Positions 1-10,729 are shown, numbered from the stretch's first letter. The stretch: DNA of 64,000 bases from Chrysemys picta bellii (GCF_011386835.1 NC_088809.1:20923567-20987566); one strand, 5' to 3'. Numbers and translations: made by a program. Notes: generated from the sequence alone by a model not told the origin.

Positions 1-402
1 TGCCACACAGGAGAATACACGGTAGGAACCAGAGGGGTTTCAAGGTTCAAGACGGCAGATGCCAGACAGGGACATAAAAGCTGGGCACAATTTGCTCAGC
101 TTTGGACCTTGTTGCAAACCCGGAGCTCAGACCTTGTTCACCAAAATGATCGTGGAGGTTTGTGATCGGTCTGGAGAAGCGTGGCTGAGTTTTGAACAAA
201 GCCGAGGCTCTGGGAGTGGAATGGGTCTCGACCAACCTTTGGACCGGAGTTAGATGAGTTCCAGAGGCTGCTTGAGACTGGAGAGGAGACTGCATGAGCC
301 TTGACCATGCTGAGTGAGGGTCACTTGGAGTTTTGGGGGCATTAGCTCAGCCAAACTCACCAGTGATGCAGCCACTGGAGGGGACAGGGGGATGAGGGAG
401 AC
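1..402. other. unclassified non-coding sequence
   Basis: No repeat family, conserved coding frame or RNA gene is recognised. Two short open frames of 64 and 82 codons overlap on opposite strands and show no domain, so I treat them as chance. Confidence 0.5.
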
Positions 403-584
403 AGGCCTAGTGGACAGACTCACACTGAGGAGACCTGGGTTCTAGTCCCAGCTCTGCCGCTGGCCTCCTGGGTAAGTCATTTCCCCACCTTTAAAATGGG
501 GATACAAAGACCAACCTCCTTGGTAAAACACTTTGAGATCAGTGGCTGAAAAAACACTGGATAAAAACAAGGGGTTGTTATTAT
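403..584 (+). repeat. MIR-like CORE-SINE
   Basis: The order of motifs is that of a tRNA-derived CORE-SINE: a 'gcctagtgg' head, 'cctgggttctag' as a degenerate B box, then 'ctcctgggtaagtca', 'aaaatgggga', 'actttgagatc' and a TTATT-type tail. The hAT element that follows inserted into this tail, since the 8-bp target duplication is part of it. The copy is therefore older than the hAT insertion. Confidence 0.8.
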
Positions 585-2251
585 TAGGGCTGTTGATTAA
601 TTGCTGTTAACTCACACAATTAACTCAAAAAACCTAATCACGATTAACAAAATTTATTGCAATTAATCACAGTTTTAATCACACTGTTAAACCAATTTAA
701 ATGTATTCAATATTTTGGATGTTTGGATGTTTTTCTATATTTTCAAATATATTGATTTCAATTACAACACAGGATACAAAGTGTACAATGCTCAGTTTAT
801 ATTATTTTTATTACAAATATTTGCACTGTAAAAATGAGAAACAAAAGAAATAGTATTTTTCAATTCATCTCATACACAAGTACTGCAGTGCAATCTCTTT
901 ATCGTGAAAGTGCAACTTACAAATGTCTTTTTTTTTTGTTACATAACTGCACTCAAAACAAAACAATGTAAAACTTTAGCGCCTACAAGTCCACTCAGGC
1001 CTACGTCTTGTTCAGCCAATCGCTAAGACAAACAAGTTTGTTTACATTTACGGGAGATAATGCTGCCCACTTCTTATTTACAATGTCACCTAAAAGTGAG
1101 AACAGGTGTTCCCATGGCACTTTTGTAGCTGGCATTGCAAGGTATTTACGTGCCAGATATGCTAAACATTCATATGCCCCTTGATGCTTTGGCCATCATT
1201 CCAGAGGACATGCTTCCATGCTGATGATGCTCATTAAAAAATAATGCGTTAATTAAATTTGTGACTGAACTCCTTGGGGGAGAATTGTATGTCTCCTGTT
1301 CTGTGTTTTACCTGCATTCTGCCATATATTTCATGTTATAGCAATCTCGGATGATGATGTCGGATGTTGTTCGTTTTAAGAACACTTTCACTGCAGATTT
1401 GACAAAATGCAAAGAAGATACCAATGTGAGATTTCTAAAGATAGCTACAGCTCTCGACTCAAGATTTCAGAATTTGAAGTGCTGTCCAAAATCTGATCAG
1501 GAGTGTGTGTGGAGCATACTTTCAGAAATCTTAAAAGAGCAACACTCTGATGTGGAACTACAGAACCCGAACCACCAAAAAAGAAAATCAACCTTCCGCT
1601 GGTGGCATCTGACTCAGGTGATGAAAATGAACATGTGTTTGTCTGTACTGCTTTGGGTCGTTATCGAGCAGAACCCATCGTCAGCATGGACGCATGTCCC
1701 CTGGAATGGTGGTTGAAGCATGAAGGGACATATGAATCTTTAGCACATCTGGCACATAAATAGCTTGCAACGCCAGCTACAACAGTGCCATGCGAACACC
1801 TGTTCTCACTTTCAGGTGACATTGTACACAAGCTGCAGGCAGCATTATCTCCTGCACATGTAAACAAACTTGTTTGAATGATTGACTGAACACGAAGTAG
1901 GACTGAGTGGACTTGTAGGCTCTAAAGTTTTACATTGTTTTATTTTTGAATGCAGTTATTTTTTGTACACAATTCTACATTTGTAAGTTCAACTTTCATG
2001 ATAAAGAGATTGCACTACAGTACTTGTATTAAGTGAAGTGAAAAATACTATTTCTTTTGTTTTTACTGTGCAAACATTTATAATAAAAAATAAATATAAA
2101 GTGAGCCCTGTCCACTTTGTATTCTGTATTGTAATTGAAATCCATATATTTGAAAATGTGGAAAACATCCAAAATATTTATATAAATAATATTCTATTAT
2201 TGTTTAACAGCATTAATCGCGATTCATTTTTTTAATCGCTTGACAGCCCTA
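585..2251 (+). mobile_element. hAT transposon with foldback structure
   Basis: The element starts TAGGGCTG and ends CAGCCCTA, and is flanked by identical 8-bp duplications GTTATTAT (577-584 and 2252-2259), the hallmark of hAT transposition. Both ends carry TTAATCGC-type sub-terminal motifs. The left arm (585 to about 1227) is an approximate reverse complement of the right arm (about 1677 to 2251). Both arms therefore derive from the 3' half of an hAT element, including the end of its transposase gene. The centre (about 1228-1676) keeps part of the transposase in the sense direction. It is not autonomous. Confidence 0.92.
1351..1877 (+). pseudogene. hAT transposase relic, C-terminal part
   Basis: Two frames together read as the C-terminal region of an hAT (ZBED-like) transposase. 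Bases 1351 to about 1555 hold ATALDSRFQNLK and VWSILSEILKEQH. After a frameshift near 1555-1565 the frame in phase with 1683 continues with DACPLEWWLKHEGTYESLAHL and, further on, ATTVPCEHLFSLSGDIV, the typical hATC dimerisation region with its paired tryptophans. An in-frame stop interrupts this second part at about 1761. The upstream catalytic domain is missing. The same 3' coding segment is present antisense in the left arm (about 1080-1227). It cannot make an active enzyme. Confidence 0.85.
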
Positions 2252-2259
2252 GTTATTAT

Positions 2260-3365
2260 TAATCATTCCATCTCAGTGCGGCTGTACACCCAATGCTCTC
2301 TCACTCCTGGTCCTCCCCACAACCCACTTGGTTGCTCCACTGAAACTTGCCGCTTGTGAACCCAAGTGAAGTAGCTAAGGCCCCTGGGAATGGAAACAGA
2401 GAACTCCCACAGCTGTGATAAACATGGAGGTCAGGCGGCACTGAACGGGAAACCTCCAGTGTCCAATGCACCTGGCTACTGCACACCCAAGGGCAACTAG
2501 AGGGTAAAACCCAAGCCCATTTGCAGCAGCACCCATTTCAGATTTCAATGCAGGGGCAACTTTCAGTGGAGGTCTCTCTGCCCCCTGGGAGGTGGGTCTA
2601 GTGTGTGCAAAAAGGAGCAGGGCTGTGGGCACAGCTGGTCTCTGGGGGAGGACCCCAGAGGGGAAGGATTCCATGGGTGAGCCTGTGCTGGTGAATTGGG
2701 CCATGGCAGGAGGAGGGAGCGGCTCTGCCAGACTGAGGAGTGGATCCATGGAGGCGTGCGTGGTAACACCAGGTATGAAGCACAGTAGGGACAACTGCCC
2801 CCCGACCTAAATGGGTCCCCTGCCCTTTGAGGGTTTAAAGATGGCTCGCTAGAAATGGAAATGGCTGATTAACCAGCAGCACATGTACTGTTGAGGCTGA
2901 GGTGCCACTGGATGAATGGACAGCCGTTCAGTTTCTTCTCTGTGGTCTTTCTGCACAATAAAAATCTAAAGCGACTGTAGATCATAGCTGCATTATGCAA
3001 ACGTTTATTTGCATAATCATTATGCAAATCAGGATGGATAACCAGCTTTAACCAGACTCAAGATGCTTTCAAGTGTCTTTCTCCCAGCCAGGGTGGTTCA
3101 AACAGTTGAGTTGTTTTAAAAAAAAACAAAACTTCCCTCTTCTTAAAATTTGACACATGGTGGAAGGAGAAGGAATAGACAGGTGTCCACTGGGGGCACT
3201 AACAATGTATGCATCCACGTTGCATCATGCCGGGGTGCAGAACCAGAGAGCAACTTTCCTCACAGTTTGGGATGAGTGGGTCCCGTGCACCGGGGAAGCC
3301 CCATGAATCGATACTGAGAAAATATTAACACCAACTGCCTTGAGCCAAAATTTGATGAGAGAAGG
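2260..3365. other. unclassified sequence with an octamer cluster
   Basis: No repeat is recognised. Short open frames overlap in several phases on both strands between 2375 and 2810 and look like chance in GC-rich DNA. A small A/T-rich block at 2990-3030 contains octamer motifs and is listed separately. Confidence 0.5.
2992..3030. promoter_or_regulatory. cluster of three POU/octamer-like motifs
   Basis: ATGCAAAC at 2995-3002, ATTTGCAT at 3007-3014 and ATGCAAAT at 3022-3029 lie within 39 bp. The last two are perfect octamers in opposite orientation. 'cattatgcaaa' also occurs twice as a direct repeat. Octamers are known POU-domain binding sites. Function here is inference. Confidence 0.35.
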
Positions 3366-3600
3366 ATGGGCCAGTGGTTAGGGCACTCACGTAGGACTTG
3401 AGAGATCTGGGTCTACATCCCTGCTCTGCCACAGACTTCCTGTGTAACCTTGGGTGAGTCATTTAACTTCTATGTGCTTCACTTCCCATCTGCAAAATGG
3501 GGATAGCAGCACTGCCCTCAGGGAGGCTAAACCCTTTCAAGATTGTGAGGTACTCATCTACCTGGTAATTGGGGCCAGTAAGTACCTAAGACAGACCTTG
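3366..3600 (+). repeat. MIR-like CORE-SINE
   Basis: The motifs 'ccagtggttagggcactc', 'ctgctctgccac', 'taaccttgggtgagtca' and 'tctgcaaaatggggatag' follow in MIR order. The 3' end is degraded. Confidence 0.8.
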
Positions 3601-4159
3601 ATTTTAGTGGGGGTCCATGAGGCCCCCAGACAGCATTCACAGCAGGGCCCAGACTGCTTTGCATCTGCACAAGCAGTGAGAGGAGACCCTTCTCTCCTCT
3701 GCTCAATTCGCAAAGCAGCACCTGCCTCTCCACATACGTGCTCCCTCGCTGAGCATCAAGCAAATTTCTGCTGAGCGAAAGTCACCAAGAGCAGTCAAGG
3801 CCACTTGGCTGCATGTCATCTTTATGTCTCTGCTCCCTAACGTCAAGGAGGAGGAAGAAATCTGCTGATGCCGCAGTCCCAGGACCAAGGGAGGAGAGTT
3901 GGAGGGAGGATGGGTGACTTGATCCACTTTCTCCCTCATCTCCCTCTCCAGTGGGATATCACATATTCTGACACAAGAGGAATTAGTGAAGAACAGACTC
4001 AGTAAAGTGAAGCTAACCAGTGCTCCAGGGTGTGGTGGCTACAGTGACTTGAAGAGAGGGTGACGTGCAGAGTCGGGGAGCGGGAACAGCATGAGCGGAT
4101 GGCAAGGACAGACTGACGATCAGATGGGAGAAGGCTGCTCGGTGTCTGCTTCAGTTCTG
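3601..4159. other. unclassified non-coding sequence
   Basis: No repeat family or coding signal is recognised. The 106-codon frame ending at 3774 starts inside the preceding SINE and has no domain. Confidence 0.5.
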
Positions 4160-4510
4160 GAGTTGGCTGACAGTTTTTTGATGGAGCAGTTTTCCATCAA
4201 CAAATGCAGGTTTCATTGCAACATTTTAAAGAACCAGTCGGTTTTCATTAAACATCCAGCAAGAATGTGTCACAACCAGTGGTTTCCCCTTTTTAATTTC
4301 GATTAGATCAAAATGTTTCATTTCAACTTTATCGCTTTGACTTTTATGTTATCTGAATGTTAGTATTATGTTTTCCGTATCTACCATTTACACATATTTC
4401 ATCCTTTATATTGTAATGTTTTGACATTATTGACATGAAATCCGTTGATGTTGCTGAATCGAAACTTTTTGGAATTTCTGTTCCATGCGAAATTTAGAAA
4501 TATTGACTTT
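4160..4510. repeat. A/T-rich TTTCAT/GAAA repeat family
   Basis: The stretch is rich in 'ttttcattaa', 'tgtttcatttcaac' and 'gaaactttttggaattt', alternating between a sequence and its complement. At least eleven similar stretches occur in the window. The class is unknown to me; a degraded palindromic MITE is one possibility. Confidence 0.45.
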
Positions 4511-4686
4511 TCCTTCCCATTTGTACCCATCCCGCTGGGACTCTTCCAGGCACTACACAATGGCTGGTCCCTCCAGTGTTACATTAGTCCTGTCAGGCTG
4601 CTATGGGTTGCACAGTACCAGGCACTGAACAATATTGGGACATTCTTTGTTCTGGTACCAATCCACCAGTTAATCCGGCCCGTTTT

Positions 4687-4808
4687 CATAGAATCATAGG
4701 ACTGGAAGGGACCTTGAGAGGTCATCTACTCCAGTCTCCTGCACTCATGGCAGGACAAGTATTGTCTAGACTATCCCAGATACCAGATTACCCTCTGTCC
4801 TATTCTAC
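4687..4808 (-). repeat. CR1 LINE 3' end fragment
   Basis: The plus strand starts 'catagaatcatagga' and continues 'ctggaagggacc', 'gaggtcatctac' and a 'ctcctgcactcatggcagg' block. This is the reverse complement of the CR1 3' end with its ATTCTATGATTC tail. Confidence 0.8.
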
Positions 4809-5149
4809 CCCCCTCCCCATCTGGGAGTTCCAGTCCCTTGGCATCCCAGCCCCACTGCTGCGCTGCCCCATGGGTGCCCCAGATCTCCAGGAGTCATGGA
4901 AGCTGCATTGAGAGGTTCTGCTCCAGTGCGTCGCCTGAGCCTGGGTTCCCCTGCAGACGCAGTGGAGGTGGTGGGAGAAAGGCGGCTTTACACATTTTAA
5001 CTCCGATTTCTGTCCAGTGATTTAAGCACAGTAATGGTTCAGCAGACGGCGCTGAGAGCAGCTTTCTTGGGAGCAGCGCTCTGCTTGTTCAGTGCAGCCC
5101 CGTGCGGCGGAAGCACTGACTCAGTGCAACTCTGATAGAGAATGTTACT
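4809..5149. other. unclassified non-coding sequence
   Basis: No repeat, exon or RNA gene is recognised in this stretch. Confidence 0.5.
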
Positions 5150-5285
5150 GCTCTCATCTCCCTCTGGTTCCTCCGCTTTCTGTTCTTTTTCTCTTTCCCC
5201 TCACTTTCTCTCCTCTTCTCTCTTCTCGTCTCCCCCCTTCCTCTCCCCCTCATCTTCTCTCTGTCACTCTCCCGCCTTGCTCTGT
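5150..5285. repeat. polypyrimidine (CT-rich) tract
   Basis: The plus strand is almost purely C and T, with irregular 'tctcc', 'ctttct' and 'cccctt' runs. Such tracts open long frames of S, L and P residues (5092-5367) that are not genes. Confidence 0.8.
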
Positions 5286-5713
5286 CCTTGTTCTCTATCT
5301 GTTCATCTCAGCCACATCCCTGCCAGAAGAGGCCTTTAGCTCCAGGACCATTTTGCAGCCTGTCTGATATAGGATTTGATGGTCGGTCACTGATATCCAT
5401 TAGACTCCTTGGACCCAGTTCAGTCCTCGCCAAGGGGCGCTGTGCCCACTTATACCAGGGCTTGCTATGTCCCATATGCTTCAGGTCCCTTTTAGGACAG
5501 ACAAGTAGGTAATCAGGAAGTGATTGACACAGTGCACGGAGTCCCAGAGCAGATGGCTGGCTGGCCCCGTAGCCAAAAACTTCACTCCACAGGCGGGATC
5601 TCAGAGTGAAACCCTTTCCTCCCCGTCGCGCCCTGAAGAACTGCCTGACAGAACGTCCTCTTCGTGTCCCTCCCGCGTGCCCCAGAGATGTTAAGTATGT
5701 AAACCTCCCTCCT
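5286..5713. other. unclassified sequence left of the minisatellite
   Basis: No repeat family is recognised. The last 25 bp already resemble a degraded minisatellite unit. Confidence 0.45.
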
Positions 5714-6310
5714 GTATCCCTCCGCAGAGTGCACTGTGGTAACCGCCCTCCCGCCTGTATCCCTCCGCAGAGAGTGCACTATGGTAACCGCCCTCCCTCC
5801 TGTATCCCTCCACAGAGAGTGCACTATGATAACCGCCCTCCCTCCTGTATCCCTCCGCAGGGAGTGCACTATGATAACCGCCCTCCCTCCTGTATCCCTC
5901 CGCAGGGAGTGCACTATGATAACCGCCCTCCCTCCTGTATCCCTCCACAGAGAGTGCACTATGATAACCGCCCTCCCTCCTGTATCCCTCCGCAGGGAGT
6001 GCACTATGATAACCGCCCTCCCTCCTGTATCCCTCCGCAGGGAGTGCACTATGATAACCGCCCTCCCTCCTGTATCCCTCCGCAGGGAGTGCACTATGAT
6101 AACCGCCCTCCCTCCTGTATCCCTCCGCAGGGAGTGCACTATGATAACCGCCCTCCCTCCTGTATCCCTCCACAGAGAGTGCACTATGATAACCGCCCTC
6201 CCTCCTGTATCCCTCCACAGGGAGTGCACTGTGGTAACTGACCTCCCAACCATATTCCTCTGCAGGGAGTCCACTGTGGTATCACCCTTCCTCCCGTATC
6301 CCTCCGCAGG
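5714..6310. repeat. 45-bp minisatellite, about 13 units
   Basis: Units begin 'gtatccctccgcag' and contain 'gtgcactatgataac' and 'cgccctccctcct'. The first unit (5714) is 43 bp. Units starting at 5757, 5802, 5847, 5892, 5937, 5982, 6027, 6072, 6117 and 6162 are exactly 45 bp. The edges (5714 and after 6207) have most of the changes, as expected from turnover in the centre. Two subtypes alternate: 'ccgcaggg' and 'ccacagag'. Because 45 is a multiple of three and the unit lacks stops in several frames, open frames of 175-230 codons exist on both strands. These are by-products. Confidence 0.97.
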
Positions 6311-7037
6311 AATTCACCCTCCCCAGCCCATTTCCGGTCCACATGGCAAACCCCTTCCACCACACGTGCTAAAAAGAGGGAAGTTTTCCATTTCCACAGC
6401 TGATGCCCAATAGGCACACGATGTGCTGAGCTCTCCTGAACATCTGGCCCCTTGGCTCTCTGGTTGGTGTTCTCGGCATGCCCCCCGGGGACTAAACGCC
6501 CCCTGAGAACAGGGCTGGATGCACAGTGAAGTGCAGGGTCAAGGAAGCGAGTCGGTGATGTAGCCGTCCTAGGGATAAACTGGGACTTCAGCCTCTAGGG
6601 ATGTCTGTCCAGCTCTAGAGTCCTCTGAGGAAATGCATGAGGAGACAATCAAGTGGAACTATGGATTTTGACAGCGCCAAGTTAGCAGCTCCAATTCTAA
6701 AGCCCTACAAAAAGTAAGTATAACTGATCGCATTCTTCTAGCTCTTTTCCTAGCTATTGACACAGTGATAAAGAATGGCTCATTTTTCTATAGAGCTGCC
6801 TTTCCTCTGTGATGCCCAGTGCGAGGATATGGTGATGGGAATGTAACAAATCCATGACCGCATGGGATGTAGAGATTGTCCCGTGCTGCCATTTGGATCT
6901 TCAGAGCAGCAGTGGAGAGTGGATGCAGCTGCATTCTCCTTTCTGTGTGCCGCACCTTTAAATCTGTCGCCTCGTGGGTGTATGGAGCAGCTGTTACTGT
7001 TTTTGATGGGGGCGGGGTGTGATTGGGGAGTCCAAAG
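6311..7037. other. unclassified non-coding sequence
   Basis: No recognised repeat or coding signal. Bases 6660-6800 are A/T-richer than their surroundings. Confidence 0.5.
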
Positions 7038-7253
7038 GGTCCTGGTGGATAGAGCTCTGGAGTGGGACTCAAACAACCTGTGTTCTGTTCCTGGCTCTGC
7101 CCCTGGCCTGCTGGGTGACCGTGAGCAAATCACGTCACACCTCTGCCTCAGTTTCCCCATCTGTAAAAAGGAGATAATGATCCTGACTACCATTGTAGAG
7201 CACTTTGAGATCTACTAAGAAAAGGGCTAGATAACAACTAGAGGGTGTTATTA
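7038..7253 (+). repeat. MIR-like CORE-SINE, nearly full length
   Basis: All blocks are present in order: 'cctggtggatagagc', 'cctggctctgcccctggcct', 'gctgggtgaccgtgagcaa', 'ctcagtttccccatctgtaa', 'gcactttgagatctac' and the tail 'gggtgttatta'. Confidence 0.88.
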
Positions 7254-7391
7254 AAGGGTCACCTTTCATATAAGGATACAGCGAATGCTGTTCGGAGCAC
7301 AGAGCAGCCTCTTATTGAATTAAAGGCAAGCTTTGTCTCTCTCACATGGAAACTTTACATTGCCTCCTACTTCCCCTACCTCCCTTATGTC

Positions 7392-7680
7392 CTACTTCTC
7401 ACCTCTATCTAGACTGTAAACTCTTCAGGGTGTATTTTATGTTTGTATTGCTCCCAGAACAATGGGGCCCGGAGTCCTGTAACGAGCACCTCAAAGGCCA
7501 TTGGAACTGCTAACGTGCAACATGTCCAGTGCCTAATTTTTAGGTACCTGAGTGTGAAAACGCTGGCCTTACCCTATCTGAGTGTCTGCTTCCTTATCTG
7601 TAAAATAGTGATACTCATCCACCTTTGCAGATGCTTTTGAGCTCTTTGGAGAAATGCATCTTAAGTGCAATGTATTATTT
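7392..7680 (+). repeat. L2/MIR-type tail plus MIR-like 3' part
   Basis: Bases 7395-7485 match the tail type with 'tagactgtaaactcttcagg' and 'acaatggggccc'. Bases 7520-7680 hold a second degraded copy with 'ccttatctgtaaaatagtga' and 'tttgagctctttgga'. Confidence 0.6.
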
Positions 7681-8069
7681 TGATTTCACCTTACCCAGTC
7701 AAGGCCAACGCACTTTCAGCCGTTGCTTTAGCAAGGGCAGACAGTGCCCTTAAATCCTTGCACTTCAGAAAACCACCTCCGGTGCGTGGAAAGATGCTGA
7801 ATATCTTTCTGTGCAGACATCGGAAAGTTCCTCGAGGCAGTTTTGCTGAGTAGCCCTCCACAATATAAAGGGTCTCACCCTGGTCCTCAGCCATGTAACC
7901 GGGCAACCCTGGCTAATCTGCCCAGTGCCAATTCTTCATCACACTCTTTGTCTTGCCCCTTCCACAGCCCTTTGTCTTTTTGGCTTAGGGCCTGATCCAG
8001 GGCTGAAGGAAGTCAATGGAAACCCCCCGTCCCCCTAGTAACTGCAAACGATGATGCGCCACGACTTAG
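7681..8069. other. unclassified non-coding sequence
   Basis: No repeat or exon recognised, apart from the short phrase 'gcctgatccagggctgaa', which resembles dispersed 'gatctggccc' motifs elsewhere in the window. Confidence 0.45.
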
Positions 8070-8185
8070 ACTGGGGTCGTTCCAGGACAGGGATTGTCTC
8101 TCTCCCTGTGTCTGCACAATGGCACCCAGGTCGGGGCCATTGGATGTTATCATCATGTACCTCTTTATTAATAACAACACTTATG
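8070..8185 (+). repeat. L2/MIR-type 3' tail fragment
   Basis: The stretch contains 'ggacagggattgtctctc', 'ctgtgtctgcacaatgg' and 'caggtcggggcc', the tail shared by many MIR-like copies here. Confidence 0.65.
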
Positions 8186-8689
8186 GTGATTTTAATAAAT
8201 ATTGTTCTGCTGCTCATTATCCAACGTGCTGGTAGATGGAGTGAATTGTTCCTATGCACTGCACTGCCAAACCTGGCAACGCGCATGAAAAGAAGCAGAG
8301 AGAGAGGTTAGAACAACAGCGGTGGGATAAAAATATCTGCCTTTCCTGCCTTGCAGTCCAATGCACTCAGCCTCCGAACTGGCAGCACAAAGGGAAAACG
8401 ACCATCAGACCCTCCCTGGGATCAATGCATCTGTGGGTCAGAACAGAGCCTCACCAGCATTCCTGGACAAATGCAGAACAGCTCCGGGGAGGAGGGAGCA
8501 GGAGACTGGAAAGGGATTGCCAGTGCTCTTATGTATCATGGTGACAGGCTGGCAAAAGTCTCCTTTTGAGAAGGGGCTCTTACCCCCACGTTGTTGCTCA
8601 TGATGTCAACCAGATCGCTCTGCGTTGCATTGTGGGATTTATGCAAAGCAGAGTGGTATAAATAAATAGTGTTGTCTTTGGGGAGGCTG
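8186..8689. other. unclassified non-coding sequence
   Basis: No repeat family recognised. Overlapping short frames near 8254-8603 in three phases argue against a gene. Confidence 0.5.
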
Positions 8690-8762
8690 TATTTTCTGCA
8701 AGCTTCTCAGGGCAGTGGCTGTCACTTACTACATGTATGTACAGCTCCGAGCACAAATAGGA
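8690..8762 (+). repeat. L2/MIR-type tail fragment, degraded
   Basis: 'gcaagcttctcagggcag' and 'tgtatgtacagctccgagca' match the tail type, with many changes. Confidence 0.45.
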
Positions 8763-9139
8763 GGCTGCAGAGTGTACCTCCTGCAAGTAGAAGGGACTTG
8801 GCTGGGGAAAGAAGTTGAACAGGCTTTTGTACTACGTGGACTCTGGGTGCAGCTCTTGGGAAGGCAGGAAACAGGAGTGGACTGTGTAATCTTTCCTGTG
8901 GGTCTTAGCTCTCGTGTCCTCTTTTCCAAGAGGCACCTTACAGAGCTACATTACACTCCCTGTAGAGGACTCTGCTATACGGTGCGTTGCTAGGGCTGCC
9001 CCATACCACCGATGAGGGGAGAAGGTTGGAACATTTCCATCAAAAATGTGAAAAGCAGGGAAAAGAACGGAGACGTTTCATTCTTGTTTGGGGTTTTTCT
9101 TGTTGTTGTTTTTGTAACAGCTCCGCCAAACACTTCCCT
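8763..9139. other. unclassified non-coding sequence
   Basis: No repeat or exon recognised. Confidence 0.45.
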
Positions 9140-9590
9140 GACTCTTTAATCTAGCAGACAAAGCCCTAACAACGTCCAGTGTCTGGAAGCGGAAGCTAGA
9201 TTCATTGAAGCTAGAAATAAGGCATGAATTTTTAGCAGTGAGGGTAATTAAGCATTGGAACAACTTACCAAGGGACGAGCATCAGGGGGTAGCCGTGTTA
9301 CTCTGTATTTACAAAAACAACAAGGAGTCTGGTGGCACCTTAAAGACTAACAGATTTATTTGGGCATAAGCTTTCGTGGGTAAAAACCTCACTTCTTCGG
9401 ATACCAAGGGACGATGAGTCTTTAAATCCAGACCGGATCTTTTCATAAAAGCTATTGCATTCAGACAGAATTGATGGAGCTGGATACAGGAATAACTATG
9501 AGAAATTCTCTGGCCCCTGATACACAGGTCAGCCTAGATGATCTAATGGTCCCGTTTGGCTTTAAAATCTATGAATCTATGAGTATCCCC
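9140..9590 (+). repeat. CR1 LINE 3' end, interrupted by a retroposon
   Basis: The pieces 'gaagctagaaataaggc', 'gtgagggtaattaagcat', 'ggtcagcctagatgatct' and the end 'aatctatgaatctatgag' are in CR1 order. The element at 9279-9401 splits it; the interrupted phrase 'ttaccaagggacga' is duplicated. Confidence 0.88.
9279..9401 (+). mobile_element. short retroposon, 'gtagccgtgtta' family
   Basis: The 123-bp copy carries 'gtagccgtgttactctgta', 'tggtggcaccttaaagact', 'aacagatttatttgggca' and 'taagctttcgtgggtaa'. A 13-bp duplication 'taccaagggacga' (9266-9278 and 9402-9414) flanks it, which shows retroposition into CR1. I know this as a common reptile repeat but am not sure of its class; a Penelope-like element is my best guess, a SINE the alternative. 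Confidence 0.85.
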
Positions 9591-9602
9591 TAAATAAATA
9601 CA

Positions 9603-9895
9603 GGCACTGCTGGAAGCTGAAGCCAGACAACTTCAAATGAGGAATCGGGCTCACATTTTTAACAGTGAGGGTGATTAACCAATGGAACAAACTACCAAGG
9701 GATGTGATAGATTCTTCATCTCTTGAGGTCTTCAGATCACAACCGGAGGCCTTTCTGGAGGAGACACTTTAGTCATGCAGACGCTATAGGCTCAACACTG
9801 GGGTAACAGGGCGACATTCGCTGGCCTGTGTTAGACAGGAGGTCAGACTAGATGATCTAACGTTCTCTTGCGGCCTGAAAATCCATGGCTCTGTG
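9603..9895 (+). repeat. CR1 LINE 3' end, second copy
   Basis: 'acatttttaacagtgaggg', 'ccaatggaacaaactacca', 'ggcctgtgttagacaggagg' and 'tcagactagatgatctaac' are CR1 3' end blocks. It lies 12 bp after the previous copy in the same direction and is of the same subtype. Confidence 0.87.
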
Positions 9896-10214
9896 GCGAC
9901 GACAGCGCGTGGGGAGGGGAAAAGGGTGGGGGCAGTGGGAATGGCATGTATTATTCTTTTTAAGATTCAAATAAATAAAACGTTTCCCTGCTCCCCCATC
10001 GAAATCACAACCAGCTATGAATTATTTACTCAGAAGTAATTAATTATTCAGCTCAGTTCTTCATTAGCCGAAGCACCCAGAAATCAATCGGTAATTTACA
10101 TCCGTCAAAGGCATCTTTAAAAAATGAAGTCATCTTCGGAATCCAGGGGATAGCCCCGGTGCTGCGTTCCCGTGGGATTCGTCTGCAAACCAGCAGCCCT
10201 GACTGGTGTAGTAT
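9896..10214. other. low-repeat A/T-rich sequence, regulatory candidate
   Basis: No repeat recognised. Bases 10020-10120 contain homeodomain-core motifs such as 'gtaattaattattcagctc'. Conservation cannot be judged from one sequence. Confidence 0.3.
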
Positions 10215-10305
10215 TTTCATGTTAAAGCACCTAGAGGCACCAGTCTCCACCAGGGCCCCATTGTGTTAGGCGCTGCACAAAAACACAGTGATAAGCAGTC
10301 TGTCC
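10215..10305 (-). repeat. L2/MIR-type tail fragment
   Basis: The plus strand reads 'agcacctagaggcaccagtc', 'agggccccattgtgttaggc' and 'gctgcacaaaaacacagtg', the reverse complement of the common tail. Confidence 0.72.
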
Positions 10306-10729
10306 TAGAGAGATGGGATCTGGCCCATTGACTCCAAAGGAGGTGAGCCAATGTATACTAGCAGGGAATCTGGATTCATCTATTCAAACTGTGACGACTT
10401 CCATTGAAGTTAAAATGCCATTGAAACGCACTTGCGGAGTGAGTGTCTTCTCCCCCTCTATGACTGATCCACATGGTCTACTACTGCTGCCAGCTAATGT
10501 GTGTGCTCCTTTTGATCACATGGCAATAGTCTGTGCTGCGCCCTGAGGACCTGGGATGGCCAGGATCTACCCTGTCCATCAGAAGGGCTATATAACCAAC
10601 ACTGACATTGTTTCCATTCAGAAATAACTGGCACTGCATCCTGAACTGACAGTACTGGAAGGGGATTGATGGCTTGGGTAGAAAAGGACAGGGCCCTCAG
10701 CAAAGTGTCTGGCGTGTACTGGTTGTAGC
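10306..10729. other. unclassified non-coding sequence
   Basis: No repeat family recognised except the phrase 'gatctggcccattgactcc' near 10316, which recurs in a tandem pair near 61210 and 61256. Confidence 0.45.

Noticed and set aside
5714..6310. CRISPR-like regular spacing
   Set aside because: The whole 45-bp unit is repeated; there are no unique spacers, and the genome is eukaryotic.
5582..6413. Open frames of 175-230 codons on both strands
   Set aside because: They result from the 45-bp period being a multiple of three; no start or splice context and no domain.
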